A stretch of 11,245 nucleotides of DNA from an uncultured Desulfomonile sp. (lineage in GTDB: Bacteria > Desulfobacterota > Desulfomonilia > Desulfomonilales > Desulfomonilaceae), in the NCBI GenBank assembly GCA_937915285.1, contig CALDNG010000350.1, positions 1 to 11,245 on the forward strand, read 5' to 3'. Numbering within the stretch: position 1 is the stretch's first letter; every line of letters starts with the position of its first letter. Position numbers and translations under genes: made by a program. This document shows positions 6,088 to 11,245 of this stretch, piece by piece. Under the pieces are notes generated by a model. It had not been told where the DNA came from. It did not search any database and saw only the letters and a list, made by a program, of their open reading frames with translations.

Positions 6088-8727
6088 ATGACGGGCGCAG
6101 AACTGCGGGAGAGTTTCCTGAAGTATTTTGAGCAACGAGACCACAACAGGCTTGCCAGTTCATCGCTGGTCCCAGAGGGTGACGCCACTTTACTTTTTAC
6201 TAACGCCGGAATGGTTCAGTTCAAGAAGGTTTTTACTGGTCAGGAAAAGCGTGAATATCCTCGCGCTGTGACCGCTCAGAAGTGTCTGAGGGTAAGTGGC
6301 AAGCACAACGATCTTGAGAATGTGGGTCACACGGCCAGGCATCACACTTTCTTTGAAATGCTTGGAAACTTTTCTTTTGGAGACTATTTCAAGCAGGACG
6401 CCATTGCCTATGCGTGGGAGTTCCTCACCGTGGAGTTGGGTTTACCCAAGAAGGATCTCCATGTGACCATATACACTGATGACGACGAGGCAGAGGTACT
6501 ATGGAAGAAGGTTCTTGGCCCTAGTTCCAACCCCATCGGGCGGTTGGGTGAAAAGGAAAATTTCTGGAGCATGGGGGACACCGGACCTTGCGGTCCATGT
6601 TCCGAGATTCATATTGATCAGGGGCCGCGGCTTGGCTGTGGACAACCGGACTGCGGGCCTGCCTGCGACTGCGACCGTTTTCTCGAACTCTGGAACCTCG
6701 TTTTCATGCAGTTTGACAGGGACGCCAGCGGCAAAATGACCCCTTTGCCCAGACCGTCTATAGACACTGGATTGGGTCTGGAACGCCTGGCAGCGGTAAT
6801 TCAGGGTAAGGACAGCAACTGGGAGTCAGACCTCTTTGTTCCCATAATTAACAGAATAGAGCAGTTGAGCCATAAAACAGGAAGTCGCAAGGACTTTGAC
6901 TCAATAGCAATAAGGGTTATTGCGGACCATAGCCGTGCTGCGGCTTTCCTGATTTCCGACGGGGTTCTGCCTTCGAATGAGGGTAGGGGATATGTCTTGA
7001 GACGAATCATGAGACGGGCGATTCGCTATGGCAAGTACATTGGATTAAACGAACCATTTCTTTTTGATACGTCCGGTGTAGTAATCGATCATATGGCTCA
7101 GGCTTATCCGGAACTTTCCACCCACAGGACCCTGATCACCAAGGTCATTCGGAATGAAGAAGAGCGTTTTCTTGAAACATTGTCCAGGGGACTGCTTCTT
7201 TTCGAAGAAGAGGCTACAAAGATCAGGAATCAAGGATCGTCGATTCTCCCTGGTTCGGTGGTATTCAAGTTATATGACACTTTCGGTTTTCCTCCGGATC
7301 TCACCCAGGATCTAGCGTCTGAGTTGGGTATTGCGGTAGACCACGATGGTTTTCAAGCTGAAATGTCCAAACAGAAGAGCTTGGCCAGGGAGTCGTGGGA
7401 TGGCGCCCAGGGATCTGAAAAGTCGCTGGATCTTGATCTCTCCGACAAAATAGGTGAGGTCGAGTTTACCGGTTATGAGAAATTAGACGATTCTGGTTTC
7501 ATAGTGGCATTGATGGAGGAGGGCAAGCCGGTCGAACAAATGACCGAGGGACACACAGGACTTCTAATTTCGAACCGGACCCCGTTTTATGCTGAATCAG
7601 GTGGTCAGGTCGGTGATTGCGGCTTCATTCAGTCAAACGGAAACAAGGTAGTTGTTGAAGATACAATAAAAACCTCGCCGGGCATAGTCGCTCACCGGGT
7701 TCGTGTACAGAGCGGATCCGTCGGGGTCGGCCAGGAAATTTCACTATCTGTAGATCGGGCTCGTCGCAAGGCCATCATGGCGAACCATTCTGCAACGCAC
7801 CTGCTGCAATGGGCGTTGAGAGAGGTCCTTGGTGATCATGTCGGTCAGCGAGGTTCTCTGGTAGAGCCTGGTAGATTTCGTTTTGACTTCACGCATTTTT
7901 CAGCGATTGATCAGGCAGACCTGGACAGAATAGAAGACTTGGTGAACATGGCCATCACTGACAATGTGGCTGTGGACTCTCGCATAATTCCCGTGGAACA
8001 GGCGGGGGCAGAAGGGGCGATGGCGCTCTTTGGAGAGAAATACGGAGCCCTGGTGAGGATGGTCTCCATGGGCGATATCAGTAAGGAACTTTGCGGCGGA
8101 ACCCACGTCAGTCGATCGGGCGACATAGGTCTTTTCAAGATTCTGTCCGAGGGTGGCATAGCCTCTGGTGTGAGACGTATAGAAGGGGTTACCGGAACAG
8201 GCGCACTAGATTATGTGAGGTCCATTGAAAATGAAATCAGACAGTTGTCGGATCGTTTGCGAGGTTCCAGGGGGGAATTGACCAGGAAACTGGACAAGCT
8301 AATCGATGAAAAGAAATCCAGGGAACGTGAAATTGAAACGTTGAAGGCCAAACTGACTTCAGGGTCGGTTTCGAAAAGCATTCTTGACGGGATGCGTGAG
8401 ATTGACGGGATCAAAGTGGTAGTTCAAGACCTGGAGGAAATCTCGGATCCAAAATCCCTCAGAGAATACGGGGACCGGCTGAAGGATGCGCTTGGATCCG
8501 GTGTGGCCCTTATAGGGGCCAAGTCTGGTGACAAGGGATTGTTGTTGGCGATTGTCACAAAGGACCTCACAGGAAGATTCCATGCTGGAAACATTGTCAG
8601 GAAAGCGGCCTCAGAGCTTGGTGGCTCAGGTGGCGGGCGTCCTGACATGGCGCAGGCCGGAGGCCCGGATGTGTCAAGAATGGCCCAGGCCCTAGCCTCG
8701 ATTGAAGATTTTTTCCAGGGCCAATGA
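6088..8727 (+). CDS. alaS: Alanyl-tRNA synthetase
   Basis: This is a complete alanyl-tRNA synthetase that charges tRNA-Ala in the cytoplasm and edits mischarged Ser- and Gly-tRNA. From ATG 6088 it is 879 residues, close to the 876 of E. coli. The class II catalytic core opens with AELRESFLKYF and includes the motif 2 region RHHTFFEMLGNFSFGDYFK (ending before residue ~115) and motif 3 as DTGLGLERLAAV. Editing-domain zinc ligands are all present: H567 and H571 in NHSATH, and C669 and H673 in CGGTH. A predicted coiled coil (about residues 710-765, rich in Arg, Glu and Lys) links to the C-terminal DHHA1 domain, which carries GGSGGGRPDMAQAGG from about residue 845. The start is set by the GGAGG at 6079. 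The sequence is intact and ordinary. It stands alone on the plus strand, divergent from the methyltransferase gene and followed by a separately promoted small gene. Confidence 0.98.
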   Translation: MTGAELRESFLKYFEQRDHNRLASSSLVPEGDATLLFTNAGMVQFKKVFTGQEKREYPRAVTAQKCLRVSGKHNDLENVGHTARHHTFFEMLGNFSFGDYFKQDAIAYAWEFLTVELGLPKKDLHVTIYTDDDEAEVLWKKVLGPSSNPIGRLGEKENFWSMGDTGPCGPCSEIHIDQGPRLGCGQPDCGPACDCDRFLELWNLVFMQFDRDASGKMTPLPRPSIDTGLGLERLAAVIQGKDSNWESDLFVPIINRIEQLSHKTGSRKDFDSIAIRVIADHSRAAAFLISDGVLPSNEGRGYVLRRIMRRAIRYGKYIGLNEPFLFDTSGVVIDHMAQAYPELSTHRTLITKVIRNEEERFLETLSRGLLLFEEEATKIRNQGSSILPGSVVFKLYDTFGFPPDLTQDLASELGIAVDHDGFQAEMSKQKSLARESWDGAQGSEKSLDLDLSDKIGEVEFTGYEKLDDSGFIVALMEEGKPVEQMTEGHTGLLISNRTPFYAESGGQVGDCGFIQSNGNKVVVEDTIKTSPGIVAHRVRVQSGSVGVGQEISLSVDRARRKAIMANHSATHLLQWALREVLGDHVGQRGSLVEPGRFRFDFTHFSAIDQADLDRIEDLVNMAITDNVAVDSRIIPVEQAGAEGAMALFGEKYGALVRMVSMGDISKELCGGTHVSRSGDIGLFKILSEGGIASGVRRIEGVTGTGALDYVRSIENEIRQLSDRLRGSRGELTRKLDKLIDEKKSREREIETLKAKLTSGSVSKSILDGMREIDGIKVVVQDLEEISDPKSLREYGDRLKDALGSGVALIGAKSGDKGLLLAIVTKDLTGRFHAGNIVRKAASELGGSGGGRPDMAQAGGPDVSRMAQALASIEDFFQGQ

Positions 8728-8734
8728 TCGATCC

Positions 8735-8763
8735 TTGAAAAGGTTTACCAATCGTACGATAAT
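8735..8763 (+). promoter_or_regulatory. Predicted sigma70 promoter for the small HTH gene
   Basis: TTGAAA (8735-8740) and GATAAT (8758-8763) are separated by exactly 17 bases, each five of six matches to consensus. Transcription would start near 8770, about 30 bases before the ATG at 8800. The element begins only seven bases after the alaS stop codon, so the small gene probably has expression independent of alaS. Confidence 0.7.
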
Positions 8764-8799
8764 TTAGAAACGCATGGATTACTCAATAGGAGGCGCCCA

Positions 8800-8970
8800 A
8801 TGGACATAAACCAGAGCGATGAAGTTTATGGCCGGATCACACGGATAATCAACCAACTGAGGATGGAACGCAAATCGGTTACAATTTTCAAGGTAGCGGA
8901 ATTGACCGGAATCGATTCATCGGTGGTTTTTCAATATTTTTATGAGAAAGGACTGTTAAGGGGAAAATAA
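8800..8970 (+). CDS. Small 56-residue probable helix-turn-helix protein
   Basis: This short gene has very good expression signals: AGGAGG at 8788-8793, six bases before ATG 8800, and a near-consensus promoter at 8735-8763. It ends at TAA 8968. The protein begins MDINQSDEVYGRITRIINQL. Residues ~11-24 form a probable helix, ~29-44 read FKVAELTGIDSSVVFQ, with the K-V-A-E-L-T-G-I-D-S-S-V-V-F pattern of a helix-turn-helix (helix, glycine turn, recognition helix), and it ends in YEKGLLRGK, like the strand after the recognition helix of a winged-helix fold. It is likely a DNA-binding protein or a stand-alone HTH module, cytoplasmic, with no signal or membrane segment. I do not recognise the family, and neither its target nor its role can be inferred. 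It is convergent with the polyferredoxin gene, whose stop is 60 bases away. A chance open frame is unlikely given the signals and the patterned sequence. Confidence 0.8.
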   Translation: MDINQSDEVYGRITRIINQLRMERKSVTIFKVAELTGIDSSVVFQYFYEKGLLRGK

Positions 8971-9029
8971 TCCAGGAAGTTCGGATGATCGCTTCTTCCA
9001 TGGACCGAATCGACTGTTACTGACCCTGA

Positions 9030-10736
9030 TCACTCCTCTGTGAAACCAGCGGGAAGCCGGTGATCCTTTCCTGGCGCCGCCCCTTCATTGGGCCGGTTGG
9101 ACACAGGCGTATCGTCCCTGATATCGAACGTGTCAGGAGCAAGCACGTCACCTTCAGCCTTGTCAGTCTTGAATTCCAGGCCGTATTCTTTGGCTTTTTC
9201 AATATATGACCCTGATTTGAGACGAACCTCTCCGATTATGTTTATTCGTATTGCCGAAGCCCCCTCAATCGGACATTTATTCTCGCACCACCCACAACCG
9301 GTGCATTTGTTTGCAACAACGTAGGGGACAGCATTCCCGTGACCGACCTCGGGTTTGAATACTACTGCGTTATAGGGGCAAACCTCGTCGCATACCAGAC
9401 ATTTTCTGTCCCTATTCCATACCAGGCACGCCTGGCGATCTATCCAGGCTGTTCCTATCTTCACACTCTTTTTCTCCAGGATGTCCAAGGGTCTTATGGC
9501 CGCAGTAGGACAAACATGCCCGCAAGTGGCGCAGTTCAGCTCGCATGCGGCAAGCCTCGGAACCAGGACAGGGCTGAACATTCCTTCAATTCCAGCCTTT
9601 AACCAGATCGGCTGAAGTGTGTTGGTGGGGCACGCCTTCATACATTGGCCACACCTGACGCATCGGGATAGAAAATCCCTTTCTGGGAGAGCGCCAGGAG
9701 GTCTGATCAGTTCGGAGTCTGTAAGTGATTTTTCCTGGCCCATAAGTTTCGGTTGGTTCCATCCGGTGCGGATTATCCCTGCAGTGGTAAGTCCGGTCAC
9801 CATCCCTGCAATGGCTTGTCTGCGGCTCGGAAAAGGGCTATCTACCATGACTTTATTGGTAGAAGCGTCTTCAAGTGAAGTGAATCCAAAAGAAACAGCC
9901 GAAACCGGACATGCGCTGCTGCACTTGAGGCAGACAATACATTCCGAACTGACATTCGACGCATGATCGTTGGTAATGCTCCCGGTCGGGCATTCCCTGA
10001 CGCACTTATTGCAATGAATGCAGGAGTCGTTAACCCGTCTTTTCAGGAGCGGCCTCAAGGAAAAAATGGCCAGGATAGCCCCGGTTGGACAAAGATTACG
10101 GCACCAGAACCGGCTCTGTGTCATCGACAGGAGCGCAACGGCGAGGAAAAAAAGCGCAAGAAATTCATTCGTGGCAAAAACCCTGACGGGAACCTGAAGG
10201 TAGTCGAGTTGAGGGATTATATGGTTAAACGGAGCAGACATTTCCAGGCCCGTGTCAGCGATCAGCAGGGTCAACGGATGTATCACAAGGGCAAAAAATC
10301 GGGTGGCCAGAGAAATCGGAGATCCTAGAAAAACTAGGGAAACACCGCCAAACGAGCAGAAAAGCAAGATGCAGAGGAAGAGATACTTGTATTTACGATA
10401 AGCTGAGGTTTCCTCGTAAGAATTATGTTGCTTACGACTCCTTGGCTTGCCACAAGAAACGGCTCCAGCCGTATCTATGACAATGCCCATCGGACAGATG
10501 TGACCACAAAAGAAACGACCAAACACAAGGGTAAGCAGAACAAGAACCAGCGACGGTATAAGCGCTGATGAAATCAGAGACCTGTCCGCTATAGATGACA
10601 ATAGACCTATGGACGGGTCAATCCTGAGAAACAGGTCTGTAGGCACACCCTGAACATACGGATGACTCGCCATGTACAGCAGCCACAGGAAAAGAGCCAG
10701 TGATACGGTTTGTGTAATGCGCTGAAAACGAATCAC
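9030..10736 (-). CDS. NapH-NapG-like fused membrane polyferredoxin
   Basis: This is a 568-residue membrane-bound iron-sulfur protein, probably passing electrons between a membrane quinone or donor and a soluble partner. The N-terminal half is NapH/MauN-like. Hydrophobic segments lie at about residues 11-24, 57-74, 117-137, 140-160 and 192-206. The two CxxxCP motifs of that family are C77GHIC81P and C212RNLC216P, followed by two ferredoxin sites (C239/242/245/249 and C266/269/272/276). A segment with a twin-arginine pair at 305-306 and a hydrophobic stretch to ~323 follows. The C-terminal half is NapG/MauM-like, with four further sites: C359/362/365/369, C398/402/405/409, C437/446/449/453 and C478/481/484/488. 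The C-terminus (~500-568) is hydrophilic. The GTG start at 10736 overlaps the upstream DUF362 stop as GTGA, indicating coupling. The precise redox partner is unknown; 'polyferredoxin' is certain, its pathway is not. Confidence 0.9.
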   Translation of the reverse strand: MIRFQRITQTVSLALFLWLLYMASHPYVQGVPTDLFLRIDPSIGLLSSIADRSLISSALIPSLVLVLLTLVFGRFFCGHICPMGIVIDTAGAVSCGKPRSRKQHNSYEETSAYRKYKYLFLCILLFCSFGGVSLVFLGSPISLATRFFALVIHPLTLLIADTGLEMSAPFNHIIPQLDYLQVPVRVFATNEFLALFFLAVALLSMTQSRFWCRNLCPTGAILAIFSLRPLLKRRVNDSCIHCNKCVRECPTGSITNDHASNVSSECIVCLKCSSACPVSAVSFGFTSLEDASTNKVMVDSPFPSRRQAIAGMVTGLTTAGIIRTGWNQPKLMGQEKSLTDSELIRPPGALPERDFLSRCVRCGQCMKACPTNTLQPIWLKAGIEGMFSPVLVPRLAACELNCATCGHVCPTAAIRPLDILEKKSVKIGTAWIDRQACLVWNRDRKCLVCDEVCPYNAVVFKPEVGHGNAVPYVVANKCTGCGWCENKCPIEGASAIRINIIGEVRLKSGSYIEKAKEYGLEFKTDKAEGDVLAPDTFDIRDDTPVSNRPNEGAAPGKDHRLPAGFTEE

Positions 10737-11211
10737 AATCTTATATTCTTTATGTTCAGTTTACTGAGATCTGAGTGCCCGAGTCCTCTCTCCGCTGCCA
10801 GTTTGATGTGCTTGACCTGGTTAGGACTGAATTTCTTCCCATACCATGTCCCCAGCGCAACCATTTGGGCGTCTGCAGCAACCATGTCAGTCGAAGCTAC
10901 CACAAGGTTCAAGGGAATGACTTCTCCCGGTCCTCCCGGGCCTCCGCTGCTTAAAATACGCGTCCCGTCAATCACGACCAAGGCAGGCTTCAACACAGTC
11001 ACCATGTCCACTATGGATTCGTGAAGGTCATATCTGCTATGAAATGACATGCGATCGAAAATCAGGCCCATCATGCCTTTCATTGAGAGACTTACTCCCG
11101 AAGACCCATGCGATTTTCCGACAGGGACAGCTATGAGGACGTCTGAATCAAGGACTTCAGCGACAACCTCCATGGACTTGATCTGTCGTCCATCCGGGAT
11201 CCTGACTTCCC
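10733..11211 (-). CDS. DUF362 domain protein, C-terminal part (5' end missing)
   Basis: Only the last ~159 residues are genuine; the frame continues into sequencing adapter at 11212. The visible part has the DUF362 features: PVGKSHGSSG and SMKGMMG (family K-x-H and lK-x-x-x-G patterns), then H-x-x-DLHESIVDM, then VIDGTRILSSGGPGGPGEV, then the ASTDMVAADAQMVALG stretch. It ends with a helix-rich tail and TGA at 10733, overlapping the GTG start of the polyferredoxin by four bases. Such proteins are often found beside 4Fe-4S proteins in anaerobes and are thought to act in redox chemistry, but their reaction is not established. Without the N-terminus I cannot say whether a Tat signal or an iron-sulfur motif is present. 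The true start lies beyond this window. Confidence 0.85.
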
Positions 11212-11245
11212 AGATCGGAAGAGCACACGTCTGAACTCCAGTCAC
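11212..11245 (+). other. Illumina TruSeq adapter read-through (contamination)
   Basis: The last 34 bases begin AGATCGGAAGAGCACACG and end at CTCCAGTCAC, which is the standard TruSeq Read 1 adapter, fully matched to its end. It is not genomic. On the minus strand it encodes the well-known false N-terminus MTGVQTCALPI, which would appear as the start of the DUF362 protein if this were not recognised. The true genomic sequence stops at 11211. Confidence 0.97.

Noticed and set aside
5876..6091. A 71-codon open frame (GTG start) whose stop overlaps the alaS ATG as ATGA
   Set aside because: It is rich in Trp, Cys and Arg in a way unlike real proteins, has no ribosome binding site, and covers the alaS promoter region; the overlap is probably coincidence.
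8971..9029. Possible shared terminator between the small HTH gene and the polyferredoxin gene
   Set aside because: GGAAG/CTTCC and TTCGG/CCGAA pairs can be drawn, but loops are 15 bases or longer and no T-run follows on either strand.

Overview
The window looks like one end of a draft contig from a strictly anaerobic bacterium of moderate GC content, most likely a sulfate-reducing or syntrophic member of the Desulfobacterota (old Deltaproteobacteria). That placement is inferred from a four-subunit pyruvate:ferredoxin-type oxidoreductase, a membrane polyferredoxin next to a DUF362 protein, and a standard bacterial alanyl-tRNA synthetase. No sequence search was possible, so it is not proven.

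Layout. Positions 1-455 (+) hold the 3' part of a gene of uncertain function with a CsgG/LpoB-like flavour. It converges, with only 3 bases between, on a minus-strand cluster. In transcription order that cluster is a DNA methyltransferase (5646-4681), then porC, porD, porA, porB (4527-1334), then a YegS/diacylglycerol-kinase-like lipid kinase (ending at 459). A sigma70-type promoter (TTGACG, 17-base spacer, TATTAT) lies between the methyltransferase and porC, so the por genes and the lipid kinase can form their own operon. A 440-base divergent region (5647-6087) follows. It has a very AT-rich half on the methyltransferase side, a 14-base perfect palindrome at the composition boundary, and a probable alaS promoter. 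alaS (6088-8727, +) is complete. It is followed by a 56-codon gene (8800-8970, +) with its own good promoter and an ideal ribosome binding site, encoding a probable small helix-turn-helix protein. The right end is minus strand: a truncated DUF362 gene that overlaps by 4 bases a 568-residue membrane polyferredoxin. The polyferredoxin fuses a NapH-like membrane half to a NapG-like multi-cluster half.

How the genes fit together. The por complex would interconvert pyruvate (or a related 2-oxoacid) plus CoA with acetyl-CoA, CO2 and reduced ferredoxin. The polyferredoxin/DUF362 pair looks like a separate membrane-associated electron-transfer module. The methyltransferase has no visible restriction partner.

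The most important oddity is not biological. The last 34 bases (11212-11245) are Illumina TruSeq adapter sequence. They create a false start and a chimeric N-terminus for the DUF362 reading frame and show that the contig end is an assembly artefact. I did not find a convincing new multi-gene system. The best biological leads are the small HTH gene, the NapH-NapG fusion with DUF362, and the lipid kinase coupled to por. I saw no tRNA, rRNA, CRISPR array, insertion sequence or riboswitch.
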